From NCBI RefSeq assembly GCF_002163875.1, contig NZ_CP019333.1, positions 1,928,864-1,992,863 on the forward strand: a stretch of 64,000 bases of DNA. The letters are read 5' to 3'. The stretch is from Gilvibacter sp. SZ-19. GTDB lineage: Bacteria > Bacteroidota > Bacteroidia > Flavobacteriales > Flavobacteriaceae. Below are positions 9,002 to 17,279 of this stretch, piece after piece; the stretch's first letter is position 1, and each line of letters starts with the position of its first letter. The translations under genes were made by a program, and so were the position numbers. The notes below the pieces were generated by a model. That model worked only from the letters and a program-made list of their open reading frames with translations. It had not been told where the DNA came from and made no database searches.

Positions 9002-10313
9002 GTCAACTTACATACTATTATTTATACTCTTGCCATTGTGCACTATAGGGCAAGAACTACCTCAATTGTCAAAAGAAATTGCGGTGGCAGAAGCTTTAGA
9101 GCGCAATTTTGGAATTGTTATCGCTAGAAATCAACTGGCCATTGCAGATGCCAACTCCAGTATTTTGAATTCTCGTTTTTTGCCAATTTTAAGCGCAACA
9201 GCAGGCTTTAATTACAGCAACGAAGATCAGGAGGTTACCTTTAGAAACGGAGAGGTTAATTCGGTAAATGGAGCCGAAACAGAGCGTTATAACGCAGCGC
9301 TTAATTTGAATTACACCCTTTTTGATGGTTTGGGAAGATGGTATGACTACAAGCGTTTCAAAGAACAGTACAATTTGAGTGAATTACAGGTCCGGCAGAC
9401 CATAGAGACTACCTTGCTGCAGTTGTTTACCGTCTATTATGAAGTTGCAAGGTTGCGCGAGAATGTTTCTGTGCTAGAACAGACCTACGCCAATACACAA
9501 GACAGACTTACGCGGGCTCAATACCAGTTCGATTACGGACAAGTAAACAAATTGGAGGTTCTCAACGCAGAGGTCGATCTGGTTACTGATAGTATTAATC
9601 TTATCAATGGAAGACAGCTATTGCGCAATGCGAAACGCGATCTTACCGTGGTGCTCAACAGTGAGCTAGACAGGGAGTTTACAGTAGACACAGCGGTGAA
9701 TTTTATTAATCCCATCCGCATGGAGGAGTTTTATACAGCTGCTCCACAGAACAATGTCGAATTGTTGATCGCTAAGAGCAATATCCAATTGAGTGATTAC
9801 AGTTACAAGGCTGCAAAAAGTGTTTTCTTGCCAAGTCTGAATCTCAATGGTTCCTACGGATGGAACGAAGGACAGTTCCCGGTAACCAGTTTTGCCACTA
9901 GTAGTACTAGTACAGGACTCTCTGTTGGTTTAAGTTTGAATTGGAACCTCTTTGATGGAGGAACAGGAATCACCAATGTAAAGACAGCGCGTATTCTAAG
10001 AGATAATCAGGAGTTGGTCGAGAAGCAGTTAGAGGTAGAGACCGCTAGAAATTTAGCGAACGCTCGCGGAAACTATCAGAATAGTTTAGAGATATATAGG
10101 CTGCAAAGACAAAATGTACTGACCGCTCAAGACAATTATGAGCGCTCCGCAGAGCGTTATAAATTAGGGCAAATATCTTCAGTAGAACTCCGACAAGCCC
10201 AGATCAATTTGCTCAATAGTCAGACCAATCGAAATTTGGCCAAGTACCAGGCTAAACTGGCAGAACTTGAGCTCTTGCAGCTTTCTGGTCAGATCCTTAA
10301 TGTAGATTTCTAA
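8994..10313 (+). CDS. TolC family outer membrane efflux protein
   Basis: 439 aa with a cleavable signal peptide (to about residue 19, LPLCTIGQ) and two repeated halves of long amphipathic helices, as in TolC outer-membrane channels (for example SSTSTGLSVGLSLNWNLFDGG followed by a long helical stretch ending LAKYQAKLAELELL). It starts at GTG 8994, overlapping the permease stop, so translation is coupled to the RND operon. It would be the outer-membrane exit duct of the pump. Unlike its two partners it is intact. Confidence 0.88.
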   Translation: MNKSTYILLFILLPLCTIGQELPQLSKEIAVAEALERNFGIVIARNQLAIADANSSILNSRFLPILSATAGFNYSNEDQEVTFRNGEVNSVNGAETERYNAALNLNYTLFDGLGRWYDYKRFKEQYNLSELQVRQTIETTLLQLFTVYYEVARLRENVSVLEQTYANTQDRLTRAQYQFDYGQVNKLEVLNAEVDLVTDSINLINGRQLLRNAKRDLTVVLNSELDREFTVDTAVNFINPIRMEEFYTAAPQNNVELLIAKSNIQLSDYSYKAAKSVFLPSLNLNGSYGWNEGQFPVTSFATSSTSTGLSVGLSLNWNLFDGGTGITNVKTARILRDNQELVEKQLEVETARNLANARGNYQNSLEIYRLQRQNVLTAQDNYERSAERYKLGQISSVELRQAQINLLNSQTNRNLAKYQAKLAELELLQLSGQILNVDF

Positions 10314-10318
10314 TAGTT

Positions 10319-10498
10319 ATGGAAGAGCATTTGTTTCAGTGTCCGTATTGCTGGGAAACAATCTCTATGTTGCTCGATCCTTCCGTTTCTCAGACCTATA
10401 TAGAAGATTGCGAAGTTTGCTGTAATCCTATTGAGATCAGCGTTCGCTTTGACGATCAGCAGCTTAGCAGCTTCGAAGCAAATAGCATAGAACAGTAG
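10319..10498 (+). CDS. CPXCG-motif cysteine-rich small protein
   Basis: A 59-aa protein beginning MEEHLFQCPYCWETISMLLD. Two cysteine pairs (CPYC at residues 8-11 and CEVCC at 31-35) form a small zinc-ribbon-like fold, followed by VRFDD. This is the pattern of the Cys-rich CPXCG family (Pfam family from memory). Function is unknown. It starts 5 bp after the tolC stop and is probably the last gene of that transcript. Confidence 0.72.
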   Translation: MEEHLFQCPYCWETISMLLDPSVSQTYIEDCEVCCNPIEISVRFDDQQLSSFEANSIEQ

Positions 10499-10519
10499 TA
10501 AAAAAAGGCCCTACAGCCC

Positions 10520-10550
10520 TTTGCCAGTTTTTAAAAGCGTTGTATATTTG
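10520..10550 (+). promoter_or_regulatory. Promoter of the initiator tRNA gene
   Basis: TTTG at 10520-10523 (-33), 19 bp spacer, TATATTTG at 10543-10550 (-7). It is a textbook Bacteroidota promoter placed 10 bp before the tRNA 5' end. Confidence 0.75.
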
Positions 10551-10560
10551 CAGTCCACAT

Positions 10561-10633
<73 letters not shown>

Positions 10634-10638
10634 CAAAG

Positions 10639-10668
10639 AAAACCAGAAGCATCGCTTCTGGTTTTTTT
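10639..10668 (+). terminator. Terminator of the tRNA-fMet gene
   Basis: A perfect 10-bp stem, AACCAGAAGC (10641-10650) with GCTTCTGGTT (10654-10663) around a 3-nt loop, followed by a run of T. Confidence 0.85.
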
Positions 10669-10986
10669 ATGCCCTGAAGCCACGAGCTTGCTCGATGGCT
10701 TAAAGGGGCATAAAATAAACCGATATCGCGCAGCGATATGGTTTTCTTTGTAAAGCTACCCCACTCAGGACCATTTTTTGCGGATGCAAAAAATGAATCC
10801 TGCCTTCTGCTTGTAAGGCAAAGAAATAAGCCATCATCGCAAAGCGATGAGGCTTTCTTCGTGAAGCTTCCCCCTAGGACCACTGCAGCAGAGCAAAGCG
10901 CGCTGCAGTGAATCCTGCTCCCGCCAAAATAAGCGCAACCCTCACCGGAGGTGAATAGTTCAATACTGAGTTTGCGAGCAAACTTG

Positions 10987-11049
10987 TTTGCGTAAGCAAA
11001 CGAGGTATTGAAATATAGTTGCGAAGCAACTGAGGGTTGCGCTTTCAGC
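10987..11049. repeat. 63-bp direct repeat, copy 1
   Basis: Identical over 63 bp to 11094-11156 (offset 107 bp). It contains two small hairpins, GTTTGC/GCAAAC-type and AGTTGC-GAA-GCAACT, and ends in a TGAGGGTTGCGC block that is the reverse complement of 10933-10944. Confidence 0.9.
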
Positions 11050-11093
11050 ATCGGCGTGAAAGGAAGATTCATAAAGTGAATCAATCCTGTAGT

Positions 11094-11156
11094 TTTGCGT
11101 AAGCAAACGAGGTATTGAAATATAGTTGCGAAGCAACTGAGGGTTGCGCTTTCAGC
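11094..11156. repeat. 63-bp direct repeat, copy 2
   Basis: Second identical copy of 10987-11049. Only two copies exist, and the 44-bp spacing is not that of a CRISPR array. Confidence 0.9.
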
Positions 11157-11465
11157 GTTGACTCTGAACGATCATTTACGCAGTAAATGAATCCTGCCAC
11201 TAAGTTTAGTTTATAAGCTGCCCGCGCTAGCGATCGCAGATATCTTCATCAAATGTCTATTAGACGTTTGGTTTTACTGTTGTAAAACTACATTTCGATA
11301 GCCTCTAAGCAACGCGAAGAGATAAAGCGGAGAGCGCGGTGCTGTAGAGTGCAAAGTGCTACTACGGCAAGCGCCCAAAAAAGCACACAAATCACAAGGC
11401 TCTTAATTTTCTTTAAAAAGAATTAAATTCGATATAGTTAATTATTAAACCTTGTAGAGTAACTG

Positions 11466-12854
11466 ATGAGAGCTGTATTTGTCTTAATGCTTCTTTGTGG
11501 AATTCTTTCTCCATCTATTGCCCAAACTGATGATTATGAGCTTGGGATGATTATTGATTCTGTAAGGGTGTCAGGTACAGAAAATGAGACCTTTGCCCTT
11601 TATTTGCCTACTTCCTACAGATCAGAGGTCTTGTCTCCTATTGTCTTTATTTTTCACCCTGGGGGTTCTGGTAGCCATGGAGTGAGCCTCTTTGTAAAAG
11701 CAGCAGAAAAATATGGTTATGTCCTGGTGTGTTCGAACAACAATAAAAATGGTCCTCAACAACAGAATTTCGATTATACCAACAGGCTCTTTGAGCATAT
11801 TTTTTCCAACTTCAACATAGACAATAATAGAATTTACACGGCTGGCTTTTCCGGTGGATCTAGATTGGCCACAGCCATAGCAGTACTCACCAAACGTATA
11901 CAAGGCGTTATAGCCTGTGGGTCCGGATTTCCTGGGAATGTGGCTCCGGTAGGAATCGAGAGCTTCTCCTATGCCGGAATCGTAGGAGATCGAGACATGA
12001 ACTATATGGAAATGAAGAACAACAAAAAGCTGCTCAGTGCCTTAGGGGTATCCAATGAGTTGTTCACCTACGGAATTGCTCATCAATGGCCTACGCAAGA
12101 CCAGCTTGTTGTGGCTTTTGATTGGTTGCAGTTGGAGGCTCATAAAAAGGGATTGGTGGAATTGGATCTTTCTGAATTGGAAGAACTGTACCAGCAAGCA
12201 CTAAAGCGTGCGGAATTGAATTATGACCCGAAGAATTTAGTTCGACTACATGAACGTTACGAGCGGGCCGCGAACAATTTTAGCAGCTTTTTCGGTGTAG
12301 ACAGTATTGTTCAAAAAGCCAGATCCCTGAGGGCCACGGAAGCATTCAAAACTCAGCAGCGTCAGTATACTGAAGCTTTGATAAAAGAGCAGGAATTGGC
12401 CGAGACTTATACCCAAAAACTATTGGAGGATATTGAGAAGTCAAAGCCCAATGCCCAACCTTGGGAAAAGCGGATTGCGAAGATCTTACAGCAGATAGAG
12501 GAGACTTCGGATCCTTTTGAAAAGCGTATGTTTCAAAGAATAATCGCTCAGTTGGCTGTAACCTCCTACGAAGCGGCCTACAGCAGAAGCGACTCTTTAA
12601 CTTTACAACAACTTATGTTCTGTTTTGATGTCTGGATCTATACGGCGCCCGATCGGCCTTACGGTTATTTTGTTCAGATGAGAAATGCTATGAAGATCCC
12701 AGATCAAAAGTTAACACTCAATTACCTAGAACGCCTTATTGCCAGTGGTTACAAGGACTACAAATCCATAGCCAATTTTGAACCTCTAGATCCGCTCAGA
12801 AATTCGGCAGAATATCAAGAAATCATTCAAAAAATAAAAAACGATAATAAATGA
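11466..12854 (+). CDS. Secreted esterase / PHB-depolymerase-like alpha/beta hydrolase with helical C-terminal region
   Basis: 462 aa. Signal peptide to about residue 20 (LCGILSPSIAQ). An alpha/beta-hydrolase domain occupies residues 25-225: HPGGSG oxyanion loop, nucleophile elbow GFSGGSR, a likely acid in GDRDMNY and a catalytic His in GIAHQWP. This resembles LpqC/polyhydroxybutyrate-depolymerase and feruloyl-esterase-type enzymes. The remaining half (230-462) is charged and helical, with no family I recognise. The substrate cannot be assigned; a role on an extracellular ester is an inference. The gene stands alone and ends before a shared terminator. Confidence 0.72.
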   Translation: MRAVFVLMLLCGILSPSIAQTDDYELGMIIDSVRVSGTENETFALYLPTSYRSEVLSPIVFIFHPGGSGSHGVSLFVKAAEKYGYVLVCSNNNKNGPQQQNFDYTNRLFEHIFSNFNIDNNRIYTAGFSGGSRLATAIAVLTKRIQGVIACGSGFPGNVAPVGIESFSYAGIVGDRDMNYMEMKNNKKLLSALGVSNELFTYGIAHQWPTQDQLVVAFDWLQLEAHKKGLVELDLSELEELYQQALKRAELNYDPKNLVRLHERYERAANNFSSFFGVDSIVQKARSLRATEAFKTQQRQYTEALIKEQELAETYTQKLLEDIEKSKPNAQPWEKRIAKILQQIEETSDPFEKRMFQRIIAQLAVTSYEAAYSRSDSLTLQQLMFCFDVWIYTAPDRPYGYFVQMRNAMKIPDQKLTLNYLERLIASGYKDYKSIANFEPLDPLRNSAEYQEIIQKIKNDNK

Positions 12855-12887
12855 TAAATTTCTGCCTTACTGTGAAATGCCAAAACA

Positions 12888-12935
12888 AAAAAACCACAAC
12901 AGATTTAAGAATCCATTGTGGTCTTTAGGTTTTTA
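12888..12935. terminator. Probable bidirectional terminator
   Basis: CCACAA (12894-12899) pairs with TTGTGG (12916-12921). An A-rich run precedes and a T-rich run follows, so it can serve both the esterase gene and the convergent small membrane protein gene. Confidence 0.6.
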
Positions 12936-12945
12936 GTGTTGCTTT

Positions 12946-13233
12946 TTAGAAGAGCAGATTCATTGCTATGAGTAGGATACAGATAGCCAGACTACCCAAT
13001 AGCGTATTGAGCACTACTTTAGGTTTTTGAACCGTCAGAATAGAAGCTAGCACTCCAGTACACATTACCACTGCCATAAATACCTGAGCCATTTGCCAAA
13101 ATGAGCTGCCGTTCAAAAATATCGTATATACGGCTATTCCGCCCAAACAGGTCGATACAATGATCGCCGTTGAAGCGTAGAGCATAAAATTTTCTGTCCA
13201 GTCTTGATTCAGTTTAGCATATAGTGCACTCAT
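12946..13233 (-). CDS. Small three-helix membrane protein of unknown function
   Basis: 95 aa beginning MSALYAKLNQDW, then three hydrophobic helices (about residues 15-37, 45-65, 74-94). No recognised motif. The upstream Met at 13263 is rejected as the start because a -7 box (TAGTTTTG, 13261-13268) covers it, so the message begins further down. The promoter has the same CRP/FNR-type palindrome as the cbb3 and universal-stress genes, so it is probably induced together with them. A respiratory or membrane-stress role is inferred from regulation only. Confidence 0.65.
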   Translation of the reverse strand: MSALYAKLNQDWTENFMLYASTAIIVSTCLGGIAVYTIFLNGSSFWQMAQVFMAVVMCTGVLASILTVQKPKVVLNTLLGSLAICILLIAMNLLF

Positions 13234-13260
13234 GGTATTTGATTTTAATTGTTTACACCA

Positions 13261-13303
13261 CAAAACTAAAGGGCTAGAAGCGGCTAGAATATGATATTGG
13301 TCA
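13261..13303 (-). promoter_or_regulatory. CRP/FNR-type activated promoter of the small membrane protein
   Basis: On the minus strand TGACCAATATCA (13292-13303), then 23 bp, then TAGTTTTG (13261-13268), a perfect -7 box. There is no -33 box; the palindrome centre would lie near -41. Confidence 0.72.
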
Positions 13304-13486
13304 GCTCGACAAATTCCTTTTGAGGATTTTTGGCACGAGAGTTGTTATATATTAAACGACACTCATTTTAATGATTGTCAAGGAATTGAAACATAAAGTA
13401 AATGCCCGAGCATCCCTAAAAAGAAACAATTCCATGCCTTGAAATCTGTCTTTACTAACGTATACTTGCAGATAAGAAATACAATC

Positions 13487-13520
13487 AAAAAAGCGCGACT
13501 TATACAAGCCGCGCTTTTTT
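13487..13520 (-). terminator. Terminator of the cco operon
   Basis: AAAAAAGCGCG (13487-13497) pairs with CGCGCTTTTTT (13510-13520). It overlaps the stop codon of the TauE-like gene and ends the minus-strand cco transcript. Confidence 0.8.
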
Positions 13521-14220
13521 AATGACACTCTATTTTAGCCTCTATTTTCTGCGGATTTAATTTAGGAGAGACATAGGGGATTCCCAAGCCCAATCCTCGA
13601 AGGATAAACAAACAAGCTATTAAAGCGACCATAACCGGAATTGCTTTGCGAATTTTGAGCTGTATGGTTTTGTTCAAGAAATTTCCGGCATAGATGGCTC
13701 CTGTCATTAGGGGTAAGGTACCCAGACCAAACAGCACCATATACAGGCTTCCTTGCCATGGATTGGCCAAAGCCAAAGAACCGAACACAGCCATATACAC
13801 CAGACCACAGGGTAAGAACCCGTTGAGGAGTCCAAGGGTTAAAAAGGTGTCCGGGCGTTTGGATTTAAGGGCTTGTCCTAAGGCAGACTTAAGTTTGCCA
13901 ATTGCTAGCGCCAAAGGTTTGGAAAGACTGTGTTTAAAGAGTATTCGCTGTGGAATCGTCACTGTTAACAACAGGAGCACTCCGGCTATGATGCTCAAGT
14001 ATTGTTGCGCCCCGAATAAAGAGAGTCCTTTTCCTAAGAATCCGAAGACAAGTCCTAAGAGTCCGTAAGCAGTGAATCGGCCTAAGTGATAACTGCCTAT
14101 CTGTACCAAGCGAAGGCTGTGGTTGTCTCGACTGACAGGTAAAAGAAAGGCAATAGGGCCACACATGCCAATGCAATGCAGGCTACCCAATAAACCTAAT
14201 ATTAAGCCGGAAACTAGCAT
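13519..14220 (-). CDS. Sulfite exporter TauE/SafE-type membrane protein in the cbb3 operon
   Basis: 233 aa with six or so membrane helices. The first helix carries the conserved LGSLHCIGMCGP motif, with Cys and Met residues suited to copper handling. This subgroup (UreH/TauE-like) is regularly the last gene of cbb3 assembly clusters in Bacteroidota. It abuts ccoH with no gap (stop of ccoH at 14221, start at 14220) and is the terminal gene before the terminator. A role in copper supply or cytochrome maturation is inferred from context and the HCxxMC motif. True sulfite export is unlikely to be its job here. Confidence 0.78.
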   Translation of the reverse strand: MLVSGLILGLLGSLHCIGMCGPIAFLLPVSRDNHSLRLVQIGSYHLGRFTAYGLLGLVFGFLGKGLSLFGAQQYLSIIAGVLLLLTVTIPQRILFKHSLSKPLALAIGKLKSALGQALKSKRPDTFLTLGLLNGFLPCGLVYMAVFGSLALANPWQGSLYMVLFGLGTLPLMTGAIYAGNFLNKTIQLKIRKAIPVMVALIACLFILRGLGLGIPYVSPKLNPQKIEAKIECH

Positions 14221-14676
14221 TTAATACTGTATAGTGGTTTCGTATAGAAATGGTTTTCCTTGGTACTCCCACGATACTTTAATGTTCCAGCGACCGTCCA
14301 ACAAGCGGGTTTCAGGTATGAGCAAATTGGATTCCGATAGAACTAATGGAAAGTCGGAATCGAGATGCTTGTCAGACGGTCTGTATAGGAACACTGTACC
14401 TTTAGTATTTTCTTTATTGAGTTCTTCTGGAAACTCTAGGATCCAGCCCTGCGGAGCTCTTTTGCTCACTATTGGCCCAGAGAGGGTAGCTAGATTCTGT
14501 TTGGCTTCCAGCTGCTGATTCAAGACCAGCTCTTGTTTATAATAATCTTCTACCACCAATTCGTGGTCGTATTTGGAATCGGTCATCATGGTGATGACAA
14601 AATACAGGATGAACCCAATGAACAGCAGCATGCCGATCACCAGTCCTGTTCCCCAATTCAATTTTACAGTGCTCAT
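14221..14676 (-). CDS. ccoH: FixH/CcoH family cbb3 oxidase assembly protein
   Basis: 151 aa: one N-terminal membrane helix (residues 9-31, GLVIGMLLFIGFILYFVITMM cut by the family Y/D-H motif after it) then a periplasmic beta-sandwich. The segment YDHELVVEDYYKQEL after the helix is typical of FixH. The protein is needed for stable assembly of cbb3 oxidase in proteobacteria. It is 12 bp after ccoG. Confidence 0.85.
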   Translation of the reverse strand: MSTVKLNWGTGLVIGMLLFIGFILYFVITMMTDSKYDHELVVEDYYKQELVLNQQLEAKQNLATLSGPIVSKRAPQGWILEFPEELNKENTKGTVFLYRPSDKHLDSDFPLVLSESNLLIPETRLLDGRWNIKVSWEYQGKPFLYETTIQY

Positions 14677-14688
14677 ACCGTTTGAATT

Positions 14689-16110
14689 TTATTGATAACT
14701 GATAGGGCCTAAAAAGGTGGTTTTAGCCGTTTCGATCAGCTCGTCCCCACTGTAGACCCCGATTTTTAATTTGATATTGTCTGCATCTACTTCCCTTCTT
14801 GGGATGTCGATGTATAAGGTTCCTTCTGCCAAGCCTTGTCTGGGCACATCAAAGGTGTCCATACTCACAATGGTCACTGTTCCATCGTGAGAAAGCAGTT
14901 TAAAAGTAATATCGGCCACCTGGTCGCTGGTTTTGTTCACCAGTTTGTAGGTGTATACATTGCTGATGATGTTATTCTCCTTCTTCTGATACAGCTGTCC
15001 AGGCAGTCGAAGAATAGTAGCCTCCAAGTCGTTTCTCAAGAACAGCATCCCGCTAAAGATCCCGATCAAGATCAGTAGTACTGCAGAATAGCCTTTAAGA
15101 CGCGCATTGAAGGTGAATTTGGCCTTCTTTTCTATATTGTCCTCGCTAGCGTAGCGAATAAGCCCTTTAGGCAGATTTACTGCCTCCATCATGGAATCGC
15201 AGGCATCTATACAAGCCGTACAGTTCACACATTCCAATTGGGTACCGTTCCTAATGTCAATTCCGGTAGGGCATACGTGCACGCATTGAAAGCAATCGAT
15301 ACAATCGCCCTTGCCACTAGCTGCGCGATCTTCGTTCTTTTTAAACTTGGCCCTACCAGCCTCTTTTTCTCCCCGCTTGTGGTCGTAAGCTACTACTATG
15401 GACTTGTTGTCTAGCAAAACACCTTGTAAGCGGCCATAAGGACAAGCGATAACACAGACCTGTTCTCTAAACCAGGCGAACACAAAGTAGAATACCGCAG
15501 TAAAGATCAGCAGCGATATAAAAGTGCTCATGTTCTGCAGCGGACCTTCTGTGATGTATTCCAAAAGTTTGTCACTGCCAATTAAGTAAGCCAGAAACAC
15601 ATTGGCTATCAGAAAAGAGATGATAAAGAACACTGTCCATTTGGTCACTCTTTTTCTGATCTTTTCCGCATTCCAAGCTTGCTTGTCCAGGCGGATCTGT
15701 TTCCCTCGATCGCCTTCTATCCAATACTCAATACGTCGAAAGACCATCTCCATAAAAATGGTCTGAGGACATATCCATCCGCAGAAAAGTCGGCCAAAGG
15801 CCACTGTAAAAAAGATCACAAAGACCACCCCAATGATCATCATTATTACAAAGAGGTGAAAGTCTTGTGGCCAAAATGGAAACCCAAAGATGTTGAATCG
15901 ACGCTCCAGCACATTGAGCAAGAGGAACTGATTCCCATTTACTTTTATAAAGGGAGCGGAGAACAAAAAAGCCAGTAGCACATAGCTTACAATTTTGCGG
16001 TACTCGTAAAAGCGACCGCTGGGTTTTTTAGCAAATATCCAAGCGCGCTTGCCCTTATCGTCAATAGTGGCAATGCTGTCTCTGAATACTTCGTTCTCCG
16101 GGGTTTCCAT
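14689..16110 (-). CDS. ccoG: CcoG/FixG/RdxA polyferredoxin, cbb3 oxidase accessory protein
   Basis: 473 aa. Four or five membrane helices, the NapH-like CGWICPQTIFMEMVF motif, CPYGRLQ, and two 4Fe-4S clusters (CIDCFQCVHVCP and CVNCTACIDACD). The C-terminal 120 residues form an immunoglobulin-like periplasmic domain. CcoG of proteobacteria acts in reduction of copper during cbb3 maturation. It starts 10 bp after the ccoP stop. Confidence 0.92.
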   Translation of the reverse strand: METPENEVFRDSIATIDDKGKRAWIFAKKPSGRFYEYRKIVSYVLLAFLFSAPFIKVNGNQFLLLNVLERRFNIFGFPFWPQDFHLFVIMMIIGVVFVIFFTVAFGRLFCGWICPQTIFMEMVFRRIEYWIEGDRGKQIRLDKQAWNAEKIRKRVTKWTVFFIISFLIANVFLAYLIGSDKLLEYITEGPLQNMSTFISLLIFTAVFYFVFAWFREQVCVIACPYGRLQGVLLDNKSIVVAYDHKRGEKEAGRAKFKKNEDRAASGKGDCIDCFQCVHVCPTGIDIRNGTQLECVNCTACIDACDSMMEAVNLPKGLIRYASEDNIEKKAKFTFNARLKGYSAVLLILIGIFSGMLFLRNDLEATILRLPGQLYQKKENNIISNVYTYKLVNKTSDQVADITFKLLSHDGTVTIVSMDTFDVPRQGLAEGTLYIDIPRREVDADNIKLKIGVYSGDELIETAKTTFLGPISYQ

Positions 16111-16120
16111 GATAGTGGTC

Positions 16121-17086
16121 TTAGTTCATCGAGATCCCAGCCGTAGCGGTGGAATCATTGATCACTTCGGATGCTTCCAGTTCGGACTCTACTGCTTCGG
16201 AGCCGGCATTTGGATCGACCCATAACTCGCCATCAGCCGGCAAGGCATCTGGTGGATTACTACCTTGCATGCTCAGTACATAACTGGCTAACTGTGCAAT
16301 TTCATTTGGCGTAAAGGTTCGGTTCCAGTTTACCATACCTTTCCCGGGGCGACCTCCTTTAGAAATGGTGGTAAATACATTGCTAATACCTCCGCCCAAG
16401 ATCCAATATTCGTCTGTAAGGTTAGGGCCAGTAAGTCCACCACCGTCTGGTTTATGGCATACGGCGCAGTTCTTCTCAAAGCGATTCTTACCGGCACTTA
16501 GGTCTGCTGCATCGGTTAGCATGACTACTGTAGATGCATCTACCAGGTCTTTTGCTTGTGCCTTATAGGCTTCTACGGCGATACGAGCTTCTTCCATCTG
16601 AATTTCGAATTCTGTGGCCTGATCCGCTCCTTGAAAAATGTGGTATTTGGCCATGTAGATCACTCCAAAAATGATGGTCACATAGAATCCGTACAACCAC
16701 CAAGGCGGAAGTTTGTTATCCAGTTCTTTTATACCGTCGTAATTGTGATCTAGAATGATCTCGCCTTCTTCTTCTATAGGGCGACTGCCCAATAGTTTCT
16801 TGTAAATACGCTTAAGGCCAGCAAATTGGTTGGCTTTTGCCTCTGCAGTTGCTGCGTCGTATTTAGCGCGTTTTTCTTCGTCCATGGCGCGGTAGAGGAT
16901 ACTATTCAAAGCCTCCACGCTGTATTCAATTGCCATGGCGAATAAGAAAACAAACACCACTACTCCCCAAAGAATTGGGTGTTCGGCATAAGTGTATTCG
17001 GTTCCTGTGTCCACTACCCAATCCAGTACAAAGTAGGCCAGAATAGTGACCAGAGCGATTCTTAAATAAGCATATGTATTTTTCAT
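16121..17086 (-). CDS. ccoP: cbb3 cytochrome oxidase subunit CcoP (single heme c)
   Basis: 321 aa. Two membrane helices near the N-terminus, a charged linker, another helix (LPPWWLYGFYVTIIFGVIYM) and a C-terminal cytochrome c domain with one heme site NCAVCHK and GPNLTD. Proteobacterial CcoP normally has two CXXCH motifs; only one is present here, which may be the usual Bacteroidota form. An acidic Ala/Glu-rich tail follows. The start overlaps the ccoQ stop by 4 bp. Confidence 0.88.
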   Translation of the reverse strand: MKNTYAYLRIALVTILAYFVLDWVVDTGTEYTYAEHPILWGVVVFVFLFAMAIEYSVEALNSILYRAMDEEKRAKYDAATAEAKANQFAGLKRIYKKLLGSRPIEEEGEIILDHNYDGIKELDNKLPPWWLYGFYVTIIFGVIYMAKYHIFQGADQATEFEIQMEEARIAVEAYKAQAKDLVDASTVVMLTDAADLSAGKNRFEKNCAVCHKPDGGGLTGPNLTDEYWILGGGISNVFTTISKGGRPGKGMVNWNRTFTPNEIAQLASYVLSMQGSNPPDALPADGELWVDPNAGSEAVESELEASEVINDSTATAGISMN

Positions 17087-17277
17087 GATGTAGCGTTTTG
17101 TTGGTTATCGTCATCCTCTAGCGGAATGTTGCTGACTTCTCTGATGTGCTCTTTCTTGGCAGTGAAAACCCACCAGAAAAGCAACGAAAAGAACACGAAG
17201 AAGATGAGCAGTGAAATGATTGGGTAAACCTGTACCCCGTCAATTTGTTCTAAAGATCCTTTTACAAATTTTAGCAT
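17083..17277 (-). CDS. ccoQ: cbb3 oxidase small subunit CcoQ/FixQ
   Basis: 64 aa: one membrane helix (residues 20-40) with the LLFWWVF pattern, then a hydrophilic tail with acidic residues. Position between ccoNO and ccoP and the size identify it. It lies 2 bp after ccoNO and overlaps ccoP by 4 bp. Confidence 0.85.
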   Translation of the reverse strand: MLKFVKGSLEQIDGVQVYPIISLLIFFVFFSLLFWWVFTAKKEHIREVSNIPLEDDDNQQNATS

Positions 17278-17279
17278 GA

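Larger units (their letters stand above)
10669..11465. repeat. Gene-free hairpin-rich tract downstream of tRNA-fMet
   Basis: About 800 bp with no credible gene. It holds a chain of local stem-loops, for example CATTTTTTGC/GCAAAAAATG (10772-10795), ACTGCAGC/GCTGCAGT (about 10881-10910), GTTTGC/GCAAAC twice, AGTTGC/GCAACT twice, CATTTAC/GTAAATG (about 11173-11189) and GTTTTAC/GTAAAAC (11271-11288). Two hairpins are preceded by AGGACCA, and several are followed by GAATCCTGC, which echoes the tRNA T-arm 3' half; 12 nt of the tRNA 3' end (TCCTGCTCCCGC, 10620-10631) recur at 10913-10924. A 14-bp inverted repeat (10931-10944 with 11031-11044) encloses part of it. Confidence 0.7.

Noticed and set aside
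10987-11156. Direct repeats as a CRISPR array
   Set aside because: Only two 63-bp copies, with internal hairpins and no cas genes.
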